DNA of 64,000 nt. It comes from Ophioceras dolichostomum. Lineage: Eukaryota; Ascomycota; Sordariomycetes; Magnaporthales; Ophioceraceae. Position numbers and translations under genes: made by a program. This document shows, one piece after another, positions 22,004 through 32,715 of this stretch. Under the pieces are notes generated by a model, which saw nothing but the letters and a program-made list of their open reading frames with translations, did no database searches and was not told the DNA's origin. The stretch spans positions 6,785 to 70,784 of the forward strand of contig PYST01000054.1 of the NCBI GenBank assembly GCA_003049485.1, given 5' to 3'. The stretch's first letter is position 1; the number at the start of each line of letters is the position of its first letter.

Positions 22004-23500
22004 CTAGGCTACCGGAGCAAAAGCATGGGACCTCAAAGATGCCGACACGGCGATCAAGGCAGCCCCCAGGCCAGCCGTGGCACCACACCAGATCCATGAG
22101 GCGGCATATCCGAATGACCTCTGCAGCACTCCCCCAACCGGACTACCAACTAGCAATCCCACCGACATGACGGAATAGGCCATGCCGAACCTCGTCCCAA
22201 TGACCCCCAGGTCGTCAGTGAGATACACGAACGTAGTGGGCTGCAGTGCAAAGAAAGATCCGGCAAGGAATCCATAAGCTATGCACACACCCAGAATGGC
22301 TCCCTCGCTGGAGGCCCCGATGAAGCCAAACCCTGTGGCACTGAGGCCAATCATCGTGGCCAACTTCATCATAAGGGGGCTTCCAAGCATCTTTGTGAAG
22401 AAGGTCGGCAGCACGCGCCCGGTGATCGACGCCGCGTTCATGGACAGCACCAGATACTGCGCCACTCCCGAGGTCCCGGGTCTTCCTGACGCCGAAGTTG
22501 CGTAGCTTTGGACGTAGAAGAGCGGCGTGTATAAGCCCAGGAAGACACAAACGCATGCGAGCGTGTAGAGTACATAGGGCCAGTCGGTTAGAGAACGGCG
22601 GTCGAACAACTTCCGGCGGCCGCGTTGCTTTCCCTTCCTCCCTCCAACATCCTCTCCGCCGGACCCTTCCACCCTCCTCTTGGGCGCAGCCGTCGTCGGG
22701 TCGCGGATGACGAGATTCGAGATCATCAACGTGACGAACACGATCAGAGCGCACGCCAGCACCGTGCACCGGAACCCAACTGACGGCAGGAGGTTTGTGA
22801 TGACCAGGGGGAACACGACACCCCCGACGCCGCTCCCACTGACGACCAGGCCGTTGGCCACCGGAAGCCTGGTGGTGAACCACAGAGACATGGTGGCCAC
22901 CGACAGGATGGAGATGCAGCCGCACCCGAGGCCGATGCAGAGTCCCTGCGCCAGGATGAGCTGCCAAAGCTCCGTGCAGAACGCCTGGAGGACCAGACCG
23001 GCGAGGATCAAGAGGGAGCCCGCCGTGAGGAGGTAGCGGGAGTAGCCGGCGTCGTAGATGGGGCCAGAGAGGAAGCCGAGGAACATCAGGAGGAAGCTCT
23101 GTAAGGAGCCGATGGTGGATATTTGGAAGGCCGAGTAGCTGCTGAGAAGGTTGGACTCGTAGAAGGCTTGGAAGGGGCCGTAACTCGATAGGAGGCCTAG
23201 GGTAGCAGGTTAGAATCAACTAGGTAGGGTAGACGGTTGCATAGTATCGAACAGCTATTGTGACGCTGGATTAGGCTCATACAGGGGCGGGCACGAAATA
23301 CCCCACGTATCGAAGATCAAAAAGAAGATCCCAAGAGCCTGGAGCCAGGCTTGCATTCCCCCGTCCGGGGGCACCCGCGCAACAGGGGGATCTGGCGCTA
23401 CCGTGGAGGTCAGCGTCTCTGGATCCAGCACACAGACACTACCCTCTCGTGGCATCGACTGGCCCGAAACTTCCTTCTCCTCCATTCGATCAACCTTCAT
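22004..23500 (-). CDS. MFS transporter, monocarboxylate-transporter (MCT/MCH) type
   Basis: Two exons on the minus strand: 23500-23302 and 23196-22004, 463 aa, joined by a 105-bp intron (GTATTT...CTAG, phase 1, restoring 'DTWGLLSSYGPF'). I chose the ATG at 23500 (MKVDRMEEKEV). The N-terminal tail contains PPDGGMQAWLQALGIFF, the signature start of helix 1 in fungal MCT-like carriers (PDGGxxAW). About 12 hydrophobic helices follow, with GFLSGPIYDAG after helix 2 and a basic central loop (KRRVEGSGG...KGKQRGRRK) between helices 6 and 7. It should be a plasma-membrane importer or exporter of a small organic acid or similar solute; substrate is unknown. The adjacent divergent Zn2Cys6 gene makes pathway-specific use possible. 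Confidence 0.88.
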
Positions 23501-24631
23501 GGCGTTAGCCACGCCCCTGTCGAGGAAGAGGTGTTCTGCGGCGGTTATCGCCACATCCACCCGTCAATGGTTAGAAGACGGAAGACCAAGAATTTCCTAG
23601 ATCTCACAGAGCCACTGTCCTTGCAGATGGAGGAGGATAAAAGGGGAGGAGTACCGGTGAACTGACTCCAGAGAATCGAGGAGGACAATATTGCGAAACA
23701 AAGAGGCTCTCGAACCCACGATGGAGATAGATGACTGAGTGTTGGCGATGTGCCAGGGGCACGGGTCAACTTTCCGCCCTTGAACAGGACGCGGGCCGCC
23801 CCCTCCATGACTAGCAAGACTCACGAACTCCCGAGATGTCGAGGACGACAGAGTCTTATGAACGAATCCGGCATCCAGTGCGGCTTTGCGGCTTTGCCAG
23901 ATCCAATATATGTCAGTCAGCCCCGGATGTCGTACCAAATCTATCTATCTCGGTGAAGGTCCACCCGGCCGGGGAGAGTCACACAGCAGTTTCCCTCCTT
24001 CCCTCCTGGCGTGTCAGCTCCGAAGTGTGGCACAGTCACACTCGCTCAAAGAAATTCTCCTTCTCAATGGTTCTAGTATCATGCCAAGGGTATTACACCG
24101 AGAGACCCAGGTAGGAGGAAGCTAATGTGGATCTCTTGGCTCGATGGGTGCTCCCTGCTGGGGACTGAAGCGTCGTTATCAGACATCGGACCCCCACGGA
24201 CGGACAACCTCGCCCAAGAATCCCCCATTTGGGGACAAGTTGAACATGACCTGCCCTTGCCTGACTGGCATTCCGTCGGACTCAGTCCCGGAGAAAAGGG
24301 ATCGTGGAACAAGCTAGGACCGGCCGGGCAGAGCGGATCGCATCAGAAGCCATGTCGTCTGTAGGAGATAGATCGGAAGCAGAGTTAGATATGGGGACTC
24401 GAAACGAGAGAATGTGCAGTCGACTAAGCCAGGCAGCTTCTCGGCAGCTTGACTTCCATATATTATCAGTCCCTAGAGGACCATAAACCTTCAAGCACCC
24501 AGCCCTTACTCGCTATGCTTAGATAACTCGCTCTCTAACGCCAAGCCAGCAGAGATCATCAACCCACGCCCCGTCCATCCGTCCATCCGTCCATCCGCCC
24601 ATTCATCACTCATCACCCATCCATCCATCCA
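23501..24631. other. intergenic, promoter of MFS and 3' flank of transcription factor
   Basis: Both neighbours are on the minus strand, so this holds the MFS promoter and the regulator's 3' UTR. No gene seen. It ends in a CCATCCGT-type microsatellite. Confidence 0.5.
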
Positions 24632-24640
24632 TCACCCGGC
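24572..24640. repeat. CCATCCGT/CCATC microsatellite
   Basis: About 70 bp of repeated GTCCATCC then CATCCATC units. Its right end touches the stop codon of the transcription factor at 24632-24634. Confidence 0.8.
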
Positions 24641-27622
24641 ATACCCTTGCGGAAGCCAGTGCGTCTCCAGCACCTCCGACAGCCACCACGGCTCAGTCGA
24701 GAAGTCCAGCAGGAACTCATCCGGATCCAGCACATTCATGCCGCCCAGGGGAAAGGCGCCGCCCGCGCTAGCATCAACCCCCATGCCCGCGAGATCAGCA
24801 GTCACAGCACCACCGTCGCCGCACCCAACCGAGTTGCTGCTGTCGGGCGGCGACTGCAGCGTGTTCACGCCCAGAGACGACGACCCCACCGTCGGCGGTC
24901 CAGCAGCCACCATGATTTCATCGCCATCCTGCTGTTGCTGCTGCTGCTGCTGCTGCTGTAGTTGGAAAGCCGCCTGCTGCTGTCTCGTCACCATCCCACC
25001 GCCACCTCCTGAACCTCCACCACCAACCGCCTTCGTCTGACCCGAACCCACACCCACACCCACACTACCACCACCCCCCAACCCCAAAGCCTGCATCTGC
25101 CCCGCCGTCATCTCAGCCCACAAAAGACTCTTAATAGCCTTAAACAAATGCGTCGTCTTGAACGCCAATCCCCTCCTGGGGCCATCCGCGTCCACCATCC
25201 CCAGCTGCTCCGGGATGCGCTCCATGAAAACGTGCGCGCGGTCCAGCACCGCGAATGGGTCCGCGCGCCGCCGCGCGTCCACCACGTCCCACCCGGCCTC
25301 GTCGATGGTGATTAATCGAAAAAGCACGACGAGGCAGTGCGTGAACTGCCCGAACAGGTCCACGGTCACGCCGCACCAGTCCAGCATCGAGAGGTCCTCG
25401 AAGGAGGCGAGCCAGCGCTCGATTAGGGAGAGGAGGGTGTCGAGGTCTTGGAGGCGGCGGAGCTGGGTGAGGGTCGTGCTGGCGCTGGTGGTGGCGCTGG
25501 CGGTGCCGCCGCCGCTGCTGCTGCTGATGGTTGTGGCAGGGGTGTTATGTTGTTGCTGTTCGTTTGGGGTGTGTGCCGCCGGTGGTGGTGGTGGTGGTTG
25601 TTGTTGTTGTCCTCGGGGACGTTTGAGGAAGGATTCGCGGACGGTTATCTCGGTGTTGAGGAGGAAGAGTTGGGCGTGCTCTGTGGAGTCGAGGTGGGTT
25701 ATGTCAGCATCTACATCTCCACGTGAGGTGGAGAAGGAAGGGGAAAGGCGAGAGGTGTGTTGGGTGAACGGGAACAAGCTGCTCAGGTAGGGCGGTACGT
25801 ACTGGTCGCCAGGATCTCGGATGGGATGCTGTGGCGGATATCGTTGATCTGCCCCAACATCGCCGTCACCAGGACCGTCGAGGGCCCCGTCTGGCTGCTG
25901 ATGCCCTCCGCCCAGAAGTCTGCGTTCGGATTGGTGACCTGGTTCGTGATGATCTGGCACCGCGTCTGCAGCGCCAGCATGGCGTCGAGCGGCGTCTCTC
26001 TCGCCTCGGCTACAATGCGCAGGCACTCGTCCAAGTAGGGCGTCCAGCGGAGCGGCTCGGTTTTGCGATAGGTGCCCCATGTTCTATTGGCGAAAAAAGA
26101 GGGAGAGAGCATCAGGGTCAGCCAATGAGTTCTCAATGTGCACGGGTCATCATCCCCTTCTTCCGCATTCCTATGGCCGAGGACGAGGGGGGCGGGTGTG
26201 GTGGTCTGGAGATGCTTACGCGGAAGTGAGGTTAAATACGGCCAGTATGGTACGGCGCTCGTCGATTGTCCGTAGCGGCTGCTGCTTCGTGTTGTTGGTC
26301 GAACCTCCGATCATTCTGCCCTTTTTGGGAGCGGTGGGACCACCGTCCGTGTGGAGGCCGAGGTCGCAGGCGAGGGATACGGCCATCGAGGTGAGCATGA
26401 CCATGAAGGGCTTGTCCTGCTTGAAGTATTGTGACCTGAACGTGCCATCCTCTTGAGTTAGTCCCGAACGGAAAGGACAGGCAGGTGGCGAAAGCAGTGA
26501 GGAAGGGGAAAGGGGAATGCGTATCGGATAGGCATACCAAGTAGCGAGAGCTACAATCCCCAGAAGTAGATCTACGTCCGCAAGGTGTTGGGTCACCACG
26601 CGCCGAGAGATGATACGCCATATCGTCTCCTCCATGGCAAACTGCAACGCCGCCGAGCGGTTGGTGAGGGCCATGATGACGAGCCATAGGAACGGCCTCT
26701 GCTGTCGGAGGTCCGTCGCACTCATCGAGTCCGGGAGGTAGACGAAGGGGAACATGGGCAAGAACGCGCGCCGGAACACGTCCAGCTGCTCGTGGGCCAT
26801 CCTGGCCGGGGTCTCATGGATGGCGACGTCGTGGAGGATGGGCGACAACCCGGTCGAGTGGGTCGCCGGGGGCAGGTACGTGATGTAGTCCTCGCCGAAG
26901 GCGACGTCCGGGTTGTTGTTGGAGGAGACCGGCTCGCCGAGGCCGGGGTCCCCGCCGCTGCTGCTGTAAAGGGCCGCCGAGGATGATGAAGGGGTGAAGT
27001 CGTCCCTAGTGGACGCGGCGGACTGCGGCGTCGGACGTTGAGACGGCGGGGACGCGTGCGACGATGAGCCGTGGAGGCTGTGGGCCTCCTTGTCGGCCGC
27101 CTGGGACCGCAAGATCGACACCAGGTCGTCTAGCCTCTCCTGGAGACGGTACGAGGCGCTTCCGCGCTGATGGGACGACTGGGAGTGGGGCTGGGACTGG
27201 TCCAGGTCATGCTCGGGTTTCGGCTGTGGGGGACCTGCTCGCGCCGGCTGCGTCCTGGCCTTGCGCTTGTTGGAGGCCCCAGACGGCTCGCATGACTTCC
27301 CGAGCCGGAGACATCTGGGAATTTATATGTATTAGTTGGTTGGTTGGTTCCATTGAGCCAATGCCCTTGCCCCCGGGCAAACAAGCAGGCAGGCATCTAA
27401 TGGCAGCTGATGACCAATTATTGGCCATGTCTATTGGCTGCTTGTTGGTTGGGATGAATGGATGGATGGATGGATGGATGGATGACCTTACCGCTCACAT
27501 TGGGACCCCTCAGACCGGAAGAAGCATTTGCACTTTGCACGGGCGCATGCCGAACAGGCACGGCCGTACGGCGCGGGGCTGAAAAGGTCTGATGAAGATG
27601 GATGTGATGGATCTGACGCCAT
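24632..27622 (-). CDS. Zn2Cys6 transcription factor with fungal_trans-type middle region
   Basis: Five exons on the minus strand: 27622-27492, 27314-26538, 26435-26220, 26083-25803 and 25680-24632, 817 aa. The binuclear cluster spans intron 1: Cys 23, 26, 33, 42, 45 and 52 with spacing C-x2-C-x6-C-x8-C-x2-C-x6-C, followed by a basic stretch (NKRKART). After a disordered linker comes the regulatory domain, 'RAFLPMFPFVYLPDSMSATDL', 'FMVMLTSMAVSLACDLGLHTD' and 'ERRTILAVFNLTSATWGTY'. The C-terminal part carries Pro, Gly and Gln runs (about 13 Gln) and an acidic end with WWLSEVLETHW. The phase-correct intron at 26537-26436 removes a stretch that is open by chance. Nuclear DNA-binding regulator by family; targets unknown. 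The nearby transporter and oxidoreductases are candidates. Confidence 0.9.
27455..27486. repeat. GGAT microsatellite in intron 1
   Basis: Seven to eight GGAT units (CCATC on the coding strand), immediately inside the first intron of the regulator gene, close to its donor site. Confidence 0.8.
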
Positions 27623-28643
27623 GTTCGTTTGCGACTTGGTATGCGCTCTTTGGGCCACAGATCTCGATCCGAGGTATTAGCGTGGCAATGCCACAAGCTC
27701 AACAACGGCCGCACAGCTGAGTGCCAGCAGGTGGTTCCCGTCCCAGCAGCCTGGCGTGTCCGCCTGCCTGAGCTCGGTCCCGCCCGAGTGTCGTTTCGGC
27801 AGCAGTGGGGTCGTTTCGTTCAGTTTACTGAACACGTCGATCCCGTATTTCTTCCCCTTTTTTGGCAGCTCAAGATTGGGAATCCCCACGGAATGAGGTC
27901 CATACACAGCAGATGACGGGAGACAAACAAACAAGAGTGCGGGGGGCGCCAGACCGGATTTTAAACATAATCCCGTGGGATTTGCTGCCAAGGGACGACA
28001 GGCTAGTTTTAAGAAACCCGCGGGATTGATGCAGTCAGCACCATGCATGCCAACTGGTGCTGAGCTAAGGAGCCTCTCTTGGATATTAAAGGGGACGCAC
28101 TCCCCAGGGCTTCCACAGATCCTTTAAACGGCGCCCGTGGCGCACCGATTAGGTGGCATGCGGTGCCCGAGGAGCCCCGGCGAGCGACTTGCGCAGGGGC
28201 TGTGGGCACGTGGACGCGTAGTGCGAGGACCGGGCGCTCAGCGGACTTCGGAGCAATGCAATGGATCCCGTGCATCACACCTCAAAATACTTCCCAATTC
28301 GGGACATGTAAGTGAACGTCGATGTCAGGCAAGCCCAAAGTCTGCCCGGAATCCGTACGCACTTCTAGCTATGATTCCGGGTTGGCACCAATAGTCGCGT
28401 ACGGGTATGCAGCTAAAACAGCTGCGTCCAGTGTGAAATGTTCGAGTATATAAGTGATATCCTGAAGGGGACTCTTAGAGTGGTCTACCCATCTCATCAT
28501 CATCATCAGTTCCGTCAACGCCACAACCTCTATCAATCATAGCCTCGATTCTCGACTCTTAAGTCCACACCGTATCCGTCCTGCTGAGACATACTGGTAT
28601 CCTAAACCAGCTCAAGTGGAGAACTACTGAGCCTCCAGACACG
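27623..28643. other. divergent promoter region, regulator / dehydrogenase
   Basis: About 1 kb between the start of the Zn2Cys6 gene (minus) and the dehydrogenase (plus). A TATATAA box at 28447 serves the dehydrogenase. No gene seen. This is the natural place to look for autoregulatory CGG motifs. Confidence 0.55.
28447..28453 (+). promoter_or_regulatory. TATA box of the SDR gene
   Basis: TATATAA 191 bp before the dehydrogenase ATG, followed by a CATCATCATCA- and pyrimidine-containing leader, a normal arrangement for a well-expressed fungal gene. Confidence 0.55.
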
Positions 28644-29882
28644 ATGTCACTCACAGAGACTTTGAGGCAGACCTGGCCGGGCAAGCCGACTTACACAGAA
28701 AAGGACGTGCCCGATTTGACAGGCAAAGTTAGTATTGTACCTGACTGCCCGGATAGCCTGTGGCAGTCTCCACCCATCAATCTTTCTTGTGCAGGCACCC
28801 TGAGATCCCTAGAAGACATGGTGTCATCCCTCAGCTCGTCTGATATCTCTCTCCCATCTAGGTCATGATCGTGACGGGCTCCAACACCGGCATCGGCAAG
28901 GAGACCGCCCGTATCCTGTACTCCCGAAACGCCAAGGTGTACATGCTAGCCCGCTCCGAAGCCAAGGTCCTCACCGCAATGGAGAGCATCCGCGCCGCGC
29001 ACCCCACCTCCAAAGGCGAGCTGGTCTACATCCACCTCGACCTCGCGGACCTGCCCACCATCCGCGTCTGCGCAGACGAGTTCCTCCGCCGCGAGAGTCA
29101 GCTACACGTGCTCTTCAACAACGCGGGCGTCATGCGGCCTCCACAGGGCTCGCGGTCCGCGCAGGGCTACGAGCTCCAGCTGGGCGTGAACTGCCTCGGC
29201 ACCTGGGCGCTCACGAACCTGCTCGCCCCCTTGCTAGCAGCCACTGCCAAGACGACAACAGCACCAGCAGGCAGCGTGCGCGTCGTGTGGGTGTCGTCCT
29301 CGGCCATAGCCTCCGCGAACCCTCGCAACTTCGTCGAGCAGGGCGTGAAGAAGATAACCACAAAGACCCCGATGCAGGCGTACGGCACGACCAAGATGGG
29401 CAACTACCTGCACGCGGCCGAGTTCGCGAGGAGGCACCGCGCCGACGGCGTCGTCTCCGTGTCGCTCAACCCGGGGAACCTCCACACGGACCTGCAGCGC
29501 CACATGGAAGGGACTCTCACCAAGTGGGTGATAGAGCGCACCATCCTGTACCCGACCGTCTACGGGTCGTACACGTGCTTGTTTGCCGGACTGTCGCCTG
29601 ACGTCACGCTGGAGAAAACGGGGAGCTATCGTGAGTCTTGTTCCTATCCTCACCAGTGCCCCCAGATATCGACAATGGCCCGGATAAACCAAGTACCTAG
29701 GTATTCTTGGGAGGCACCGAACTGATAAATTTTGGTTGCGTTCGTTAGTTGCTCCATGGGGAAGATTCAGCGGCATCACCAAGGCTATGGGGGCCGCGCT
29801 CAAGACGAAGGCCGAGGGAGGAACGGGGGATGCGCTGCAATGGTGGGAGTGGACAGAGGCCGAAGTCAACAAACATCCTTGA
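28644..29882 (+). CDS. short-chain dehydrogenase/reductase (SDR)
   Basis: Exons 28644-28727, 28862-29630 and 29749-29882, 328 aa. Phases agree: 'TGK|VMIVTGSN' and 'GSYLAPWGRF'. The Rossmann cofactor motif TGSNTGIGK lies at about 33-41, NNAG in 'LFNNAGVM', a catalytic Ser in 'VWVSSSAI', and the YxxxK pair at about Tyr202/Lys206 (AYGTTKMGN). The C-terminus 'EWTEAEVNKHP' is typical of fungal WW-domain-oxidoreductase/retinol-dehydrogenase-like SDRs, which are NAD(P)-dependent oxidoreductases of alcohols or ketones. There is no signal peptide. Substrate unknown. It is transcribed divergently from the Zn2Cys6 gene and in the same direction as the dioxygenase that follows. Confidence 0.93.
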
Positions 29883-30784
29883 AGAAAATGTGGTTCTTGA
29901 TAGAACGAAGGATACTACATCAGGCGTCTTCCGGAAGGGGAGGAAGGAGCACCTACCTCAACGCCAGGTCTGTAATCTTCGTGTAACGATAATCGGTTGC
30001 TGAGCCTAGAGTTTAGTGAATGTTTGGGCTCTGATATTAGTGAATGACTGCATGGGTACGTAGGTAGGTACTTAGGTCCTGTAACTGTGCCGATCTTGGG
30101 ACGAATAATTAGTGCCTTTTCCAGTCCTCTAATATTAATAGAAAAATCTCTGAATAATTGCGAGCCTCCTCTCGAATCGGCTGTTTGCCTTGGCTGACTC
30201 GCTGGCTCGCTGGCTGGCTGGCTGATGACTGATGACGACCATCCGGGATCAAATTCTTCTCAGCCGGTCTACCTTTGGGACACAATTGCGAACCGCGAAC
30301 CGCGAATCGCAGACCGCGCCTAATCCGTAATCCGTAATCCTCGATCGATAACTTTATTCTGTCGTTGTTTGCGCTCAGCTCCGACGATTCTGACCCTCAG
30401 CCCATTTCTGAGATATGCATGTCTCAGACCGCAAGAGCGGTCGCTGATCGGTTGGGTCCGGTGACTCGGTTGAGCACGGGGGGAATTATCGGCTCTGGTG
30501 GGGTAAGCACTTCGGGGTCGTGAAGCTTGCCCCTCCTTCCTTGTAAGCCGGCCGTTTCCGCGACCATGACAAGGCGCGATCGCGACATGTGCATCTGATC
30601 GGCTCAATTTCATGCTAGAAGGACGAACATGAAAGAGATAAGGGAATAATAGTATTCTCTCTCTGTGCTATTACTTTTTCTGCCGTTCTCACCTCTGTTC
30701 GTCCTCATCGTGTTAATAGTACTCTGGCCGGAAAGACACGCACGGGAAAGAACAATAGAACTTCAGATCTTGAGATAAGGTAAA
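29883..30784. other. intergenic between SDR and dioxygenase
   Basis: 0.9 kb promoter-type spacer. It contains short CTGGCT repeats at about 30200-30225 and AACCGCG/AATCCGT repeats at 30290-30345. No gene seen. Confidence 0.5.
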
Positions 30785-32258
30785 ATGGATCTCCCCATCA
30801 TCGACCTCGACGTCTTCCTCTCCCAACCGCGCACCTCCCCTGCGGTCCTCGCCGAATGCGCCAAGGCGTCCTCGGCGCTGGTGACCTACGGCGCGCTCGT
30901 GGTGCACGACTCGCGCGTCTCCGAGTCCGCCAACGACGCCTTCCTCGACCTGCTGGAGGACTACTTCGCGCAGCCCGAGCCTCTGCTCAAGCGCGACGAG
31001 CGGCCCGAGCTGGGGTACCAGGTGGGCGTCACCCTGGAAAACACCGAGAAACCCAAGTGCGCGGTCGACGAGCCGTGCCTGCGGGTGATCGAGCGTCTCG
31101 ACCCCGCGGAGCGCCCCCTCGACATATCCGCCCACGCGCCGGACCCGAAGTGTCGGTTCTTCTGGAGGGTCGTGGAGAAGCCGCCCTACGAGACGGAGTT
31201 CCCGGGGCTGAACGCCCCGAACGTCATGCCGGAGGCGCCGGATATCAGGGAGAGGTGGGCGCCGACGATGGATCAGTGGGGGAGCTTTATGAAGAACGCG
31301 TGAGTGTTTGTCCCCCTTAATCTAGCGTGCTGGTGATTTGTGTTTCTTCGGCTCATCGGGTCTTGATGTCGTGCTGATTCGTTACACCAGGGTCTCCGAC
31401 GTGGCTGAGATGGCAGCCATAGGTCTGGGTCTACCCGGGGAGACGTTCCGGGAGGCAGGTCGATACGGGTAGGTTTTGCGTTGGTTTTGTTGGTTGGCTG
31501 GCTGGCTGCAGGGGCTGGCTGCATGTCCCTTACTCATCCATCCATCCCTTGTTTGAGGCTCCCCTCGTTGCCTCCTCTACCGAGACGACTCTCTGCTAAG
31601 CCCACCTCTTCTCTGAAAAAAAGCCCCCACCTTCTCGCGCCCACCGCGTCCGACCTCAACAAGTACGGCGCCAAGGACACCATCCTAGCGGGCTTCCACA
31701 CGGACCTCAACTTCCTCACCATCCACGGCCGCTCGCGCTACCCGGGCCTCCACATCTGGGCGCGCAACACGGGCAAGAAGATCGCCGTCAAGATCCCTCC
31801 CGGCCGCCACCTCCTCGTGCAGGCGGGCAAGCAGCTGGAGCACCTGACGGGCGGGCTGGTGAAGGCCGGGTTCCACGAGGTGGTCGTCAACCAGGCGACG
31901 CTTGACGTTGTGGAGAAGCGTCAGAGGGAATTCCCCACGCGGCCCCTTGTGCGCATCTCGTCCACGTTCTTCTGGCACCTGTCGTCGGACTTCGACCTCG
32001 CCCCCCTGCCGGCGCTGGCGGAGCAGGCGAGGAAGGTCCGCGCGGCGCAGGTCGAGCTGGGGAGGGACGAGGGCGACGAGGTTGTGTATGAGCCGATGAA
32101 GGTTGGGAAGCAGGTGCAGAAGTGAGTTTACTTCCTCTTTTGTCCTTGATCTAACCAGTCTGATCGTCCAGGCCCTGCTGCCTGCTTGGGAACATGAGTG
32201 ATACTGACGAGCGTGCTTCATGAACAGCGAGCTGAAGCATATCGCGTTGATGGCATGA
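30785..32258 (+). CDS. 2-oxoglutarate/Fe(II)-dependent dioxygenase (isopenicillin-N-synthase-like)
   Basis: Four exons: 30785-31299, 31391-31468, 31624-32121 and 32228-32258, 373 aa. The small last exon replaces a chance TGA right after the GTGAGT donor and adds the conserved end QNELKHIALMA. The N-terminus (DLPIIDLDVF, DIO-N-like) leads into the double-stranded beta-helix, with metal ligands HTD (about His223, Asp225) and a distal His near 271 in QAGKQLEHLTGG. The strongly conserved GFHTDLNFLTIHGRSRYPG stretch typifies the fungal clavaminate-synthase-like group. Cytosolic enzyme expected to hydroxylate or desaturate a small molecule. Substrate unknown. The acceptor of exon 3 (AAAAAAAG) is unusual but the only one keeping phase and 'RYGPHLLAP'. 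Confidence 0.9.
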
Positions 32259-32715
32259 GGCAACCAACGTAACCCGTAGGTAAGGAGGACGGCTTCCGGC
32301 CGGATGAATACAGCAATCGGCCACGGAGCGAGGTACTTTTCTAGATGGGGCACGCGATGTAGAATGGGTATTTTGTGATATTCAGATTATTTTCTTGTCA
32401 AATCAGAAACCTCAGTCCCTGTCATGATCGTCCCGAGTCCCAGATCAGGCACCTATTTGGTACCAAGGCGCAGTCGAAAAGAAGTACCCAGTGAATGGCC
32501 AAGATTAAACCCGAAGGAATAACAGAAAGAAGGTAGTCGTACAAGATGAGCGCCCGCTAATTCCAGCCCGCTAATATCCCTCGCCAACCCAAAGAAGGAC
32601 ATGTGTTCAATAGAGAAAAGTCAAAAGACCAACAAGACAGTCTGGGAATGTTTCCATTGCCTACAGGTCGTGAAAAGTGCCCAAGTTACCCAGGAACTCC
32701 CCCATCGCACCACAT
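32259..32715. other. convergent intergenic spacer
   Basis: 3' flanks of the dioxygenase and the seven-TM gene. No gene seen. Confidence 0.5.

Noticed and set aside
22215..23219. 334-codon minus frame overlapping the MFS gene
   Set aside because: Offset-frame shadow of the transporter, Pro/Arg/His-rich with no hydrophobic pattern.
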